Shown piece after piece: positions 1 through 11,509 of a stretch of 64,000 nucleotides of DNA. How positions within the stretch are numbered: position 1 is the stretch's first letter; each line of letters starts with the position of its first letter. The stretch is taken from positions 63,854,146 to 63,918,145 of the forward strand of contig OY744528.1 in the NCBI GenBank assembly GCA_963556195.1. Reading direction: 5' to 3'. The position numbers were made by a program, and so were the translations under genes. Below the pieces are notes generated by a model. That model saw nothing but the letters and a program-made list of their open reading frames with translations, did no database searches and was not told the origin of the DNA. Origin of the DNA: Sepiola atlantica. Lineage: Eukaryota > Mollusca > Cephalopoda > Sepiida > Sepiolidae.

Positions 1-226
1 AGCGAACTGTGTTTCTATTGCAATAAAAATAACTAACAAAATTACTGTGTACGCATTTATGAACGATAAAATATCTAGTAATTTTAGCGAGATATCGTAG
101 CATAATCGGTAAAAATACCGAACTACAGTAACTGTGATTGCGGTTCCGAATCTTGCCAAGAGTACGACCAGGTTGAGGAGCCGTAAACTGCGAAACGCAC
201 GTCCGTGGGTTATTATTTAATAAATT
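1..226. other. AT-rich sequence, nothing recognised
   Basis: No open frame with domain character, no tRNA-like boxes and no tandem structure is visible up to the first TA tract. A few short homopolymers only. Confidence 0.5.
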
Positions 227-260
227 ATATATATATATATATATATTATAAATATGTATA

Positions 261-328
<68 letters not shown>
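227..328. repeat. (TA)n microsatellite
   Basis: Almost uninterrupted TA dinucleotides with a small TATAAATATG interruption near its left end. Followed by a short TG-rich stretch (tgtgtgtctgtatgtgtg), a common partner of TA repeats. Confidence 0.97.
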
Positions 329-331
<3 letters not shown>

Positions 332-483
332 GTGTGTCTGTATGTGTGTTTGATGTTGTGTGTTCGCTATAGAAAGAAAGATTAGCGAATCTACATAACA
401 TAGTAAAGTATGAATTGCTATTCCTATTTCCATGTACAATTAAACATGGAAGACAATGGAAGTCTTTACAAATTGGTTAGTGC

Positions 484-862
484 ACACCTAATGGACTATA
501 GGTGCATAACCCCCTTGAAACTTCAAATATATCCTATCTAAATGGAATTTTTATCGTGTGTGTAACACTTTATCGGGAAGATAATTAAAGTGATTCCTAA
601 ATGTCTAAGTATTAGACTAACCTAAGGTAATTATGGTGCCGAACCTTAAAACTTAAAATATATCTTATTTTTATGGAATTTAAATTCTATGTATACATTT
701 TCTATGTAAGACAATAAAAGTGGTCTCGAATTTCTTCGTTACCTTCTATATTTCGAATATCTACCTTCTCATCCATCTAATTAGCACATGGCGACAAAAC
801 CTTCTTGAAACGTAAAATACGTATATCCGATTTTTCTTATAAGTGTTATTTTAAAAGTGGAC
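484..862. repeat. degenerate ~130-150 bp tandem repeat, three copies
   Basis: Three successive segments (about 484-592, 618-722 and 777-862) share the same order of landmarks: a CTAA/CTAAT start, a 'gg(t/c)g...aacc' core, 'cttgaaac(t)taaaata', an AT-rich stretch, then 'aataaaagtg' or 'ttaaaagtgg' at the end. They are heavily diverged and indel-ridden. No coding potential. This was found by eye; a self-dotplot would define the unit. Confidence 0.5.
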
Positions 863-1077
863 TTAACAAAAGTCTAAATGGTTTAGTTGGGAATGTATCA
901 GACAAAAAAACATTAAGTGTGCAGTTTTGATTCTACACCTGAATTAAAAAAAAATAGAATTATACGATATCAAAACATATATTTTTTAAATTTTTATTCA
1001 TATAATAACATGTAAGTGACGAATTTTGATATATTTTATAGGTAAAGCCTCTCCGTCGGTCTCTATGCCTGCGCTTC

Positions 1078-1192
1078 TCTCTTTCTCTTTATCGCTCTCT
1101 CTATAGCAAGATATCTCTTTTTCTCTCCCTCTTTCCCTCTCTCTCTATGTATAATAAAAGAGAACACATCTCTTTCTCTCTCTATCTCTCTC

Positions 1193-1235
<43 letters not shown>

Positions 1236-1245
1236 GTGTGTATGT
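1078..1245. repeat. pyrimidine-rich tract with (TCTA)n core
   Basis: CT-rich low complexity culminating in about ten perfect TCTA tetranucleotides at roughly 1193-1234, then a short GTGTGT run. Confidence 0.95.
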
Positions 1246-1325
1246 CTGCCCATGAAAACGAAGACATACTAGGGAGTGTACCTTAACTATAAGTGTATGT
1301 ACATGTGCGCCGGATTACCCTGCTA

Positions 1326-1456
<131 letters not shown>

Positions 1457-1459
1457 TAC

Positions 1460-2260
1460 GATTGAAAATAATAAATGAATAAGATAGTAGACTCTCAATG
1501 TAACAAGATTAGAGACGGGTGCGTAAAAATAATGTTTTAAGCAGGAATTTTCCACACGAAGCTAAAGTAAGCATAATATTAAAGTAGTTGCAAATTCCAT
1601 TCGAATTTAATAGACTAGTTATGATTACGTTACAGGATATTACGTCAGGAGAAGAAGTACGTGGCAGAGAAGCGAGATACTTTCCACTTTCTTTTTACGT
1701 TGACAACGTCAAAGTGAGCAGACGTCATTTTCAAGGTTCACTACCGCTAGTGTTGGGGCTGGAAATTACAGCCCATCCATATGTGCAATGCTGTAAAAAT
1801 GCCAGGAAAAAATGAACCAAACACAAGAAAGCAAATAATGGCTTCTTTTTGTTTTTTAATTCCTTACATCATTCCAGCTACCAGGAGAGACGAAATAATA
1901 AGCTGAGAGATGAAATACCCACAGAAAGATTTGCGACGCGTTAGCAGGACAGGATCCCAGTCAGTACACTGACCAGAGATGTTTGTTGCAATCAAGGATC
2001 GAAAAACACCCCAGCTATGCCACATAAGGAAAACTCTGGAATCAAACTTATCCTTCGCCTTGACACTGTTGTTTCGGATTTCTCATCGAGCAGAAACAAT
2101 TTTTGTAAGATATCAATTGTCTCGCAAGAAAGAGGACTGCCATTTAATTACAAAGTTCAGTGGGAGAACGAAATAATCAACAGTTGAATGAAGCATAACA
2201 CATTTATATGAAACTAGCATTGTTATCCGGAGTTGCTTGGATGCATGGAAAACAAAACAG
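1460..2260. other. unique sequence without a supported gene
   Basis: Short open frames occur at 1588-1815 (75 codons, +) and 1979-2176 (65 codons, +). Neither has a recognisable domain, a signal peptide or an amino-acid bias that would set it apart from chance. Confidence 0.4.
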
Positions 2261-2261
2261 A

Positions 2262-2435
2262 ATTGTCTCTCTCTCTATCTTTTACCCCCTTCCCCCTCTC
2301 TCTTATTCCGCTTTCTTCAATTATCCACTCGCCTCTTTCTCTCACTCACTTCTCTATCCCCTGCTCCTTTCTATCCCCTCCAATATCTATTTTCTCTCTG
2401 ACCCTGTCTCTCTCTATCAGCCTTCTCTCGCCTTT
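2262..2435. repeat. CT-rich low-complexity tract
   Basis: A run of CTCTCT, CCCCTT and TTTCTC motifs. The two overlapping open frames here are Ser/Leu/Pro artefacts of the base composition. Confidence 0.9.
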
Positions 2436-3138
2436 TTTGGTAACCGGAAAATCGCTGATGAATTCCTACATAATAACATGAAAATAGATGTGAATGTCAC
2501 CCCCTTTAAACAAATTAATATTAAAAAGAAAATATGGCTATATTTTGTCTGAGGCAATTGTTAAAAAGAATATATCAACTCCGTTGATGTGACCTATGTA
2601 GTTTTTACTTTTAACTGGACAGACAACTTTCCTCTACATACTAGATGCATCCTCGCATCTACTAAAGACTATGTAAGTCATATCGTTCCGTTTATTATGC
2701 ATCAGTCTAATTTATCACGCCTTAGTTTTGAAGAGAATTTTCGTCACTAAACGCGCAGATTGAATTAAGTCATGTTAAATAGACCACAACTGCTTATGCA
2801 GTCAGTGTCGACGCAAATATTTCATTGTGTATACAGTTGTTCTTATTTTCTAATATTTAAAAATAAACTATTTCAGGTGTTCATCGATAATAACCTTACC
2901 CAAATATTTAAGTTTGGAATTCGATTATGACCTAAGCAAATGTAATCCTAAACTTAAGAAAACATGATGTGGCTTACATTGTATTAGTACCTTTTTATGA
3001 AGAGTCGCATGCAGAGTTATCTTATCTTGTCCAGTAGAAATAAAAATGGCGCCCTTCATTACAGTTGATTTGGTTTGGTTTCGTTTTGTTTTGTTTACGG
3101 CATATCAACAATATGTAGGTTATTTAATGCCGAATAAC

Positions 3139-3394
3139 GTTGTCAAATATAATTCTATAGGTAGGATACTTATATATATATTCCTAGAATATATTAATTT
3201 TTGAAGAGATTAGAATTTGAAAGCATTACTCATTGAACACATTACTTTTTGAGCATAAACAATCCTAAACTAGAAAAAACTCCTACAATGCTGTAAGCGA
3301 CATACTTACTCCACTAGGTTTGTGTTGTTTGAGATATAGTTGTCAATTATAATTCCATAAGAAGGGTAATTATTTATATTTCTGGAATACATTG
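3139..3394. repeat. ~200-bp diverged direct duplication
   Basis: The segment at about 3139-3195 (gttgtcaaatataattctat ... tcctagaatatatt) recurs at about 3340-3394 (gttgtcaattataattccat ... tctggaatacatt). The duplicated end runs directly into the 24-bp minisatellite, so the minisatellite may have grown from this segment's AGAATACATT end. Confidence 0.6.
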
Positions 3395-3605
3395 TTCTTA
3401 GACAACCAGAATACATTGCTCTTAGATAACCAGAATACATGGCTCTTAGATAACCAACATATACTGCTCTTAGATAATCAGAATACATTATCTCAGAATA
3501 CATTACTCAGAATACATACCTTCCAGAAAACATTTATCTCAAAATACATTGCTCTCAGGATACATTGCTGTCAGGATACATTTTGTCAGAATACATTGCT
3601 CTCAG
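3383..3605. repeat. 24-bp minisatellite (AGAATACATTGCTCTTAGAT-type)
   Basis: Units start with CAGAATACAT at 3407 and 3431 and with variants at 3455 and 3479, spacing 24 bp. Beyond 3490 the array decays into shorter CAGAATACATT(G/A)CTC pieces. Because 24 is a multiple of three, both strands read a periodic eight-residue peptide (on the minus strand of the type YSGYLRAM). That peptide is a by-product of the repeat; nothing suggests it is a gene. Confidence 0.88.
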
Positions 3606-3721
3606 AAGAAAAATTCACAGTGAAAGCGAAAAATAAAAATACAAGCAAAAGAGAAATAATGTTTTTATTTTTTGAATAAGTAGATTGAATAATACGGTTG
3701 GGCATGGCATTATAGATACTA

Positions 3722-4012
3722 GGGCATGACGTGACCAGCCGATTGATCGGATCCGGCCTCTACGATCTCCCGTCTAGCCAAAGTAAAAACTCCAAATGGA
3801 CAAGCCTAGGACAGCTCAGTCACCAAGATCTCGTCCCAAGACATCATGGGTCGCCACTCACGGCTACCTCTGCATGGGGTTGCAGTTGGCGAAATATAAG
3901 CCCCGGCGACAGATACAGCCTATTTTCGGGGGGGGGGGGGGTCTACCGCTTGGCATGGGGTTACAGTCGGCGTATTCGTGGCCCCGCCGTTAGACAAGTC
4001 ATTGCGATTATA
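3722..4012. repeat. GC-rich insert of unknown origin, probable transposon remnant
   Basis: This stretch is much richer in G+C than its surroundings and has sharp edges into AT-rich DNA. It has an internal near-duplication (GCATGGGGTTGCAGTTGGCG near 3872 and GCATGGGGTTACAGTCGGCG near 3953) separated by a 13-G run. Two overlapping plus-strand frames of 94 and 65 codons cross the G run and show no known domain. It may be the 3' part of a LINE or SINE family that I cannot name. Confidence 0.35.
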
Positions 4013-4409
4013 TAACTGAAAAGTATGAATAAAAAATAAAGAAAATAGTGTGTTTTTAATCAAAGCCGAAATAATGGTTGTATCTGACTATTGCAGTTCA
4101 TACAACATAGCGTTATGTTATGGCATAGTCGGATCTAGCAGCCAATGCCTTTGAAATGGTGCACTTACCGTTACAACGACTGTATAGTTCTTATCAAGAA
4201 GAAACGTTTTTATGCATCTAATCAAGGTTTACTTTGGTGCGATTTTATTTGGCTCGTTCAATTTGAGATAATAATGTTTCGGATTTTTTAAGATAAGGAT
4301 TCATAATTTGTAATATTCAAACTACTGGACTAATCTTAGGGGTTATTCTCACAGGGTTGTGGTCGATGTAACCCTTAACATTCGTCAGGTGGATCTGGTC
4401 GAACATGGG

Positions 4410-4715
4410 AATCACGGACACGTGGCGCAGCGGATAAAGGTGTTAAGATAATCAGTTTGAACTGACAGTATTCTAGACGTTGGAAGCTCAATCCTCACGA
4501 CCGGCGATACTAATAAAGGATAAAAAATTACTAAAGACTTCTACTTTGGTATGGCCGATAGAATGAGAATAATCTACCCCCGTGTATTGAATAAAGAGTT
4601 CACTTCAAAATTCCGTATCGATCTCCAAAGTTCGATTTAAAAATTACCGAGTTCGACAAGATGCACTTAAAAAGGTCACAGGTTAGATCAGTCAAAACGT
4701 TATTGAGATAATAAT
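4410..4715 (+). mobile_element. tRNA-derived SINE, copy 1
   Basis: An A-box-like string (GTGGCGCAGCGGATAA, about 4422) is followed about 60 bp later by a degenerate B box (GGAAGCTCAATCC, about 4480-4492), the layout of a tRNA-derived RNA polymerase III promoter. Downstream, from about 4538 to 4715, lies a body that recurs at 42422-42625. Shared landmarks are GAATAATCTA, TTCAAAATTCCGTA, AAGATGCACTT and a final (C/A)AAACG(T/G). Octopus and squid tRNA-derived SINEs are an established class; which named family this is, I cannot say. Lack of conserved box B suggests an old copy. Confidence 0.65.
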
Positions 4716-5305
4716 ATTCATGACTTCATAACTAATGAATATTTAAATATATTAACTGTCAATAATGAAATAATAAGGCAAACGGTTTGGACATTTACGC
4801 GACAGCAGGAATCACGAAAACGACGACTGTCTCCTTCTATAGGATCAATTACCTCTCAGCAAATCAAGAACAGACCATAAAATGCTGGGCGCGCCCAGTT
4901 GGCGAGCCCCCCAACAAGTAATTTCATTAACTTCTATGACAACTACGTCAAGTGTTCACTATTTTTAGCATAACTCTCGGGTTTTGTCATGATAAAGAAT
5001 TTATAAAGTATTTATCTTCAAAACGAAAAAAAAATTGTTACGGCCCTAAAATGACATCTGAAATATTGGTTGTTAATAGCTTTTCATCGTAAATTAACTG
5101 AAAAAAAACCCACCTTCAAACAATAAACAAAAAACTAGAGTAGATTATTCATAGGTGAAAACAGACCGCACATATTCTATATATTTTATTGTTAACGTTT
5201 TTATTTATTTTGTTCATGAATGTATTACTGAGCACTTCGTAACTACTAATCGGAAACCGTTTAAATTCTATAGTAAATTCAATAAAAATGTTGTAATTAT
5301 ATATA

Positions 5306-5310
5306 CATAT

Positions 5311-5366
<56 letters not shown>
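5306..5366. repeat. (CA)n-(TA)n microsatellite
   Basis: Short ACACAC run leading into pure TA. It marks the left edge of the dispersed repeat that follows. Confidence 0.96.
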
Positions 5367-5367
<1 letters not shown>

Positions 5368-5369
<2 letters not shown>

Positions 5370-5790
5370 CCTACAAGAATAGCCATGACGGGTATATTTA
5401 TTTCCCCGAACAGAACAGTTTTGTGTTAATTATATGTCCCCTCACGAAAATTAAGATACACATTTAATTCTACTAAACCTGATGGCTAAAATACCTATTT
5501 TAATTTTGATCAAAATCTATTACATACTTTTGATTTTAGAAAATATCTAAAATTGAAGGCTTTACCTTAAAAGGGGCTAAGAAGAAATTGGAATTCAGGG
5601 AACTTGCTTCATTATCCTCTAATACGTATGCACTAAATTTAATGTAAATCTGAAATACTTGACCTTTTAAATTGTAGGTTGTGCACATATTATTCTCCAT
5701 AAAAGACTTAAAATAATCAACAGAAATTGAAATGTGGGCATATTTATAAATTGATGTCTAATACCTATTATAAAAATTTAACAAAAATCG
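5368..5790. repeat. (TA)n-anchored dispersed repeat, copy 1
   Basis: The segment starting right after the TA tract is related in the same orientation to 57530-57880, which also starts right after a TA tract. Shared landmarks in order: a GCGGGTA/GACGGGTA block, AACAGAA-AGTTTTG/AGTTTGC, TTTTACTAAACC-like, AAATC(T/C)ATT-CAT-TTTTGATT, AGAAGAAATTG, AA(T/C)CA-GGAA, and AATGTAAATCTGAAATA versus AATGCAAATCTAAAATA followed by GTTGTGC. No coding capacity is visible. Probably a non-autonomous element of unknown class whose insertion or tail involves TA repeats. Confidence 0.55.
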
Positions 5791-7329
5791 GACTTATCTG
5801 CATTTTAACGAACCTTATCATTGCCTATTTCGCGTAAAACTAAATTAAACTAAACATATCCCTCATTACTCACTTTAACACCTAGCAGCTGCGTTCAAAA
5901 TTAATAATGATCAGTAAACTTGTTTATAAGTCAATACCATACATAGCAATATATAAAAATAGAATATAAACATACCTTATTTCATATATAGTTTAGCTGC
6001 ATTAATTCAAATTTAAACACATCAATTTGTTATTATTTTTAGAATCATTTTCAATATATCTAATAAAGACAGACAGAATTAAAAATGTATGTATATGTAT
6101 AGTATAAAATATATTCATGACTAGCAAGCTACACAGACACGTGTTTATCTCACTCGTAGAAGGCTAACGGTAAAGTTTAACGTTCCACAATCAATTTTAT
6201 TAACAAATAATGTTTAGACAAATTAAAGCTATTACTTTTATTGCCTACTAGTTACTAGTTTTACCCATCCGGTGCGATCTGGGATTCATGGGTTGCACAT
6301 TTTTAATGACATAAAGAAAAGATTAGAAGAAATTATGCTTCACAATGGCTCAAATAATGCAAGGGGCATGGCTAATATTTTAGCTGCAGAGATTTTTCTC
6401 CTTTACATTATTTGCATCAATATTTGAAATTATCACAATTGTCACCATCGTAAAAAAAATATCTTAACCAGATCGTTTGAAACAAAGTGAAGCTAAATAC
6501 ATTTTGATATTGTAATACACATGCTAGAGGAAAATAAAGACAAAATGGTTACTTTGCATACAATTTCAGATGCGCTGCTATTTAAGTTTGAATGCTATAA
6601 TCATACAAAATACAGTTATATGTTGGATATTGACACTACTTACTGTATTCCTTCCCAGCAGAAAATAAATTCTACACTAGGCGAGCGTTAATTTTAAGTA
6701 GACAAAACGCTGAACGGACCTTAATGTTTAGTAGCTCAAACAGATACATGTTTACCCGAACTATAATAGATTAAGCTGTGCTGACTTAGTGTGCGCAATC
6801 GCGTGACCTATTGCTAAATGTAGCCTTGTCTTACTTTTGTACTTCCTTTACTCACTAATAGATATGACATAAATACTATATTACAAGCATTATTATGCTT
6901 TTAGTGTTTAGATGAACTTTATTGTTTAGTGGGTTACATTTTATTCTTAATTTTGTAGGTGCTATTAAAAAGTAACCTTTAGTGTATATATAGAGTTCGC
7001 AGCTATTTAACTTTTACAATAAATAGTATGCCTCTGTAAACATGAACATTTCTTGTTGATTATTCAGAGATACTTTACACGAGTCTTCTAAAAATCTAGA
7101 TATCCTAGACCATTTTAAATTGTCCACTCACTTATACGAACACCTACACTAACTTTAAGTTTTCAAAATATTATATATATATGCTCTATCAGAATTAAAA
7201 AAATTACCCTTGGAGAAAAACTGAGCAATTTTCTCCAATGGGAGTAGCTTTGTCCTCTATCTTTCAACGTTAACATGTATTAATTTCGGGGAAAAAAACA
7301 ATGATGCTATGTATGATTTGAGAAAAAAT
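5791..7329. other. AT-rich sequence without a recognised feature
   Basis: No long open frame, no RNA gene boxes, no clear tandem repeat. Short homopolymers and a small TA run near 7172-7181 only. Confidence 0.4.
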
Positions 7330-7490
7330 GCCAGTTATTCTTGAATCGGAATTGACATCAGAAGAAAAGAGTGGCAGGATGAAATTCACTCCCACGTCAC
7401 CCCTTTTGTCCTTCCTTTCTTCTTTCCTTCTCACTACCACCCTTTCTACCTTCCTTTCTTCTTTCCCTCCCACCTAGCAACCGAACCTTT

Positions 7491-7612
7491 TCTTAACAAA
7501 AGTGTGTAGTGAAGCAAGGGGTGTCTAATCAGAAGCCGCACATTTTCTTAACAAAAGTGTGTACTTAAGCAAGGGTTGCTCAATCAATAGCCGCACACTT
7601 CTTAAAATTTAA
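7491..7612. repeat. 60-bp tandem duplication
   Basis: TCTTAACAAAAGTGTGTA occurs at 7491 and 7551, each followed by a similar GAAGCAAGGG/TAAGCAAGGG and an AAGCCGCACA/TAGCCGCACA end. Confidence 0.8.
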
Positions 7613-7759
7613 TAATGTATTCATTTAACTAGAAAACAATTATATTATTTAGTAATTTGTCAAAAAAAGTCATTCTTGAACCGGAAATTACAACAGAGGG
7701 AGGCTGCTGAGGGGGGAGGTGTTAAACATTAATATACGCTATTTGTCACTATATACAAT

Positions 7760-8003
7760 AACGTCTCACACAGTAAAGTTAAAAGAATAAATAATTACGC
7801 TCCGCCATTATTTGCACTAATATTCATATTCATATAAAATAACTTCTCAATCAGTGAAGTTACAGGAAGAAATAATTATGCTTCCCCATTGTTTCCACTA
7901 ATATTCATATTCATATAAAATAACGTCTCAATCAGTAAAGTTACAAGAAGAAATAATTATGCTTCGCCATTGTTTTCACTAATATTTTATCCATATAAAC
8001 TAA
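7760..8003. repeat. 81-bp tandem repeat, three copies
   Basis: AACGTCTCA/AACTTCTCA starts units at 7760, 7841 and 7922. Each continues CAGT(A/G)AAGTTA...AATAATTA(C/T)GCT..(G/C)CCATT..TT.CACTAATATTCATATTCATATAAAAT. Confidence 0.9.
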
Positions 8004-8013
8004 CAAATGAAAT

Positions 8014-8968
8014 AGCGGTGCTTCTGCACTATAGGGTACCTAGGAAATGCCGGTGCTTCTGCAGTATAGTTTACATAAGAAACATCTGTGCTTGTGCAGT
8101 ATAGGGTACATAGAAAATATCAGTGCTTGTGCAGTATCAAGTAATACAAATTATCGGTGCTTCTACAGTATAGTGTCCATAGACACTATTGGTGATTCTG
8201 CAGTATAATGTGCATAGGAAAAAACGGTGCTTCTGCAGTATAATGTACGTAGGAAATATCGATGCTTCTACAGTATAAGGTACATAGAAACTATTGGTGC
8301 TTCTGCGCTATAGTGTACATAGGAAAACTCGGTGCTTCTACAGTATAGTGTACATAGGAAATATCGGTTCTTCTGCGGTATAAGGTACATAGGTAATATC
8401 CGTGCTTCTGCAGTATAGGGTAAATAGGAAATACTGGTGCTTCCACAGTATAGGGTACATAGAAAGTATTAGTGCTTTAGCAGTATATCTTACATTAAAA
8501 ACTATTGGTGCTTCTGCAGTTTAGAGTACATATGTAATATAGGTGTTTCTGCAGTATACGATACATAGGAAATATTGCTGCTTTCGCAGTATACGGTACA
8601 TAGGAAATATCAGTGCTTCTGCAGTATGTGGTACATAGAAACTACTAATGCTTCTGCAGTATAGGTACCTATGAAAATACTGGTGCTTCTGCAGTATAGT
8701 TTACCTATGTAATATCGGTGCTTGTGTAGTATAGGGTACATAGAAAATATCGGTGCTTCTGCAGTATAGGGTACATAGCAACTATTGGTGTTTCTGCAGT
8801 TTAGGGTAATTTTAGGTAATATAGGTGTTTCTGCAGTATTGTGCACTCATGAAATATCGGTTCTTTCGCAGTATAGGGTACATAGAAAATATCGGTGCTT
8901 ATTCAGTATAGGTGCATAGAAAATATCGGTTGATCTGCAGTATATGGTACATATAACTATTGGTGCTT
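8014..8968. repeat. 35-bp minisatellite with PstI-type core, ~27 units
   Basis: Consensus units begin GGTGCTTCTGCAGTATAG and end with a GTACATAGGAAATATC half. Starts at 8296, 8331 and 8366 show the 35-bp period. CTGCAG is conserved in most units. Units are diverged and a few carry short indels. Tyr/Leu-rich open frames on the minus strand merely cross units and do not repeat in frame, since 35 is not a multiple of three. A shorter array of the same unit lies at 17385-17786. Confidence 0.93.
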
Positions 8969-9040
8969 TCTTCTTTCCTTCTTACTACCACCCTTTCTAC
9001 CTTCCTTTTTTAATTAATAGATGCTACTACTTTAACTACG

Positions 9041-9455
9041 CCCGTCAGTCAATCCGTCTACCTAGGTCCGTCCATCTGTCGACTTACGTCTGTCCGTGTG
9101 CCTGTCTTTCCAGCTACGTCCGACGGTCTATCTGTCCACCTACGTCCGTCCGTCCGTCCGTGTAGCTACGTAAGTCCGTCCGTCCTCCTACGTCCGTCTG
9201 TCTGTCCAGCTACGTCTGTCCGTCAATCCGTCCACCTACGTCCGACCGTCCATCCATCTGTCCACCTACGTTCGTCCTTCCAGCTACGTAAGTCCGTCTG
9301 TCCAGCTACGACCGTCCATCCGTTTATCAAGCTACGTCCGTCCGTCCGTCCGTCCGTCCGTCCGTCCGTCCGTCCAGCTACGTCTGTCTGTCCATTTAGA
9401 TACGTCCGTCTGTCCGTCAATCCAGCTATGTAAGTTCGTCTGTCAAGCTACGCAG
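9041..9455. repeat. (GTCC)n-based minisatellite with AGCTACGT spacers
   Basis: GTCCGTCC/GTCTGTCC runs separated by CAGCTACGT or CACCTACGT every 30-45 bp, densest at about 9335-9375. Ser/Val/Arg/Pro frames on the plus strand and Asp/Gly/Arg/Thr frames on the minus strand are products of the repeat. Confidence 0.93.
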
Positions 9456-9555
9456 GGGGGGGGCGGTGAAAAATGTTAAAACATTTTTTTTAACTAAACG
9501 TATTTCTTTGGGTGGGGAAGAGTAAAAATAAATAAAACACTTGCGGGGAGTGTGA

Positions 9556-9853
9556 GCGCCTCAGGCCAAACTTGAAAAGGATAGTGTCGGCATTAGCCGG
9601 TGGGTGCGCCTCAAGCCAAACTTGAAAGGGATATTGTCGGCATTAGCCGGTGGGTGCGCCTCAGGTCAAACTTGAAGTGAGAGTGTCGGCATTAGACGGT
9701 GGGTGCGCCTCAAGCCAGATTTGAGGAGAGAGTGTCGGCATTAGCCGATCGGTGTGCCTAAGGCCACACTTGAAGGGAGAGCGTCGCCATTCGCCGGTGT
9801 GAGGGACTCAGGCAAAACTTGAGGTGAGAGTGTCGGCATTAGCCGGTTGGGGA
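9556..9853. repeat. 50-bp tandem repeat, six copies
   Basis: GCGCCTCAGGCCAAACTTGA starts at 9556 and recurs every 50 bp (9606, 9656 and so on). Each unit ends GTGTCGGCATTAGCCGGTG. It is GC-richer than the flanks and unit divergence rises toward the right end. Confidence 0.93.
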
Positions 9854-10690
9854 GCTTCGAGCAAAAGCAGATGGATTCGCTGGTAGGAGTGACATAAGCG
9901 AATGAGATAAAGCCTAGAAGGTATCTCAGAAGATGAGATAGTTGTTAATGTAATTAAGGCAAAAGGGAATAGAGCATATTGTATGAGAGTCTGATTTTTG
10001 ATCGCACAGTGTAAGATCGAGACCAATAGGATAATACTAGATTATACACTTGATCTCAGACAAAATGCCGAGAAAAAATTAAGAAGAACATATACTACAC
10101 TTTGAATTATTTATTTGCAAAAAATATAGATTCATATTCAAAACAAATTAGACACAAGGCCATCAAAAGTCTTGGGAAATGGGTGTCGTTGATCATCTTT
10201 TGTCTAAGGCAATTAAACATGGCTATCATACTCTTAACTGGAATCATCTTAGTCACCACGATGCCACATTTTCTCTAGGGGCCGTCCTACTTGGGCTATT
10301 ATAAAATAAGTTTGCAATCTTAAAATTTTTCCATAGTTTTTTCATAAATAACTAAATACGGTTAAATGTACATAAATTTATTGGTGTATAATGGGGGAGG
10401 GGAGAAAAGCAAAAACCAGTTAGTAAGACCCTCCTAACCCTTTCTTAATATTAGACTGCCCAGTGTTTTCCGGTTGGTTCCGAACCGAAAACAAGCAGGC
10501 CCGTCTCTAAATGGGAGTGGGATCTAGGTTGGAGAAAAAAGAAAGTGGGTAATGGAGTTTGGAGAGTGGGTGATGTCCTTTAAAGATAAGTGCAAGTTGG
10601 GGGAGGCTGAGGACAAAGAATTGAAAGTGAGGAGTGGGCATCTTGGAGGATTTCTATAAGGAGGGTGGGGTAACTCATTCATTCGACTAT
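9854..10690. other. sequence without a recognised gene
   Basis: Includes AT-rich sequence and a purine-rich stretch with repeated GAGTGGG words (about 10510-10660). A 72-codon minus-strand frame at 9808-10026 begins inside the 50-bp repeat and has no domain. Confidence 0.4.
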
Positions 10691-10879
10691 ATAAAAGGCT
10701 AAACTTACCCGAAGGGCTGGGGTCCGACCGGACGAAGAACCGTGCACTCCATCTCAGGCCGGAAACACATACTCATACTTGACTTCTTTTTGTACACACA
10801 AGCTCGCTACTTATATCCACATCGATTGTAATTATTTCCTATCACATCTGCTCTTGAACATCAGTTGGTGCTTGAAGAA

Positions 10880-11505
10880 TGCGATCAGATCCTGATCAGC
10901 AAATGATTCAACCCCCTAGTTATCTCTCAGACACGATGTCCACACCACCATTCACGCTACAGCAAGGATCGCGAGAAACACCATTCGTTTCTCACGATCC
11001 TACGGCAGCCAGACGTAGTCTATTACGTAGGCTAGGTGCAGCCGTCACCTGGTTAACGTACTCTCAGTACTGCTGGAGCTTATGACACAGGAAGAAAGCG
11101 TGATCAGGCGTTTCTTCAAAGAGCCTATCGCAACGGGGACAGTCGGGCGAGTCCTCAATTCTGGATCTCTGCCGTATGGCATTAAAGGGTAGCGCATTCC
11201 AGTCCAATCGCCAGAATCGAGAGAACTCAGAGTTGTTAGTATGACTAATTACTGGTGCCTAACTCCATTCAGAGCGGATATCCTCCGCTGTCCACCCGCA
11301 CCGCTTGACTAACGTATCGTCAGCTGCCCCTCACTAATCCTCTATGGAGTTCTTTTCTAGAAAGCCGCGAAAGGTCACTGGACCGAGGAAGTTTTTTGAG
11401 CGCGGCTCGACACTCTCTGAAAAACTGTGATTCACTCCTCGGCCTACGACGGCCCTGAACCGAATGGTTTAGGATAAGGTCAGGGAAAGCACTATCGACC
11501 GCTGG
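10880..11505 (-). pseudogene. Tx1-like ORF2 C-terminal region, heavily decayed
   Basis: The minus strand still codes a Cys/His-rich stretch around 11050-11160 (pieces resembling C-P-R-C ... H-A-F-F-L-C) and hydrophobic segments continuing to about 10880, as in the C-terminal zinc-binding region of L1/Tx1 ORF2. Multiple stops. The plus-strand 68-codon frame here is antisense shadow. Confidence 0.5.
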
Positions 11506-11509
11506 GTTC

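Larger units (their letters stand above)
7330..9530. repeat. complex repeat block, left copy
   Basis: A mosaic of tandem modules in a fixed order that is repeated, diverged, at 16262-17960. Shared modules are: (1) 'ATTCTTGAA.CGGAA.T' plus 'CATCAGA' (7335; also 7669) followed by a CTTCCTTTCTTC tract; (2) 81-bp AACGTCTCA units; (3) the junction 'CGCCATTGTTTTCAC..ATAT' leading into a 35-bp minisatellite; (4) an 'AACTAAA..TATTTCTTTGGGTGG' G-rich unit (9490-9525). The module 'ACTACCACCCTTTCTACC' occurs twice inside this block (about 7433 and 8983). No genes. Confidence 0.7.

Noticed and set aside
8610..8846. Tyr/Leu-rich 78-codon frame on the minus strand, and similar frames at 17371-17785
   Set aside because: They cross a 35-bp minisatellite whose period is not a multiple of three, so no repeated protein is encoded.
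9098..9433. Ser/Val/Arg/Pro repeat protein
   Set aside because: A direct reading of the GTCC minisatellite; the opposite strand gives an equally long Asp/Gly/Arg frame.
10690..10790. snRNA-like sequence (AAACTTACCC, CGTGCACTCC) at the Tx1-like element's 3' side
   Set aside because: Only short words resemble U1-type snRNA; order and spacing do not fit, so a target-site claim is not supported.
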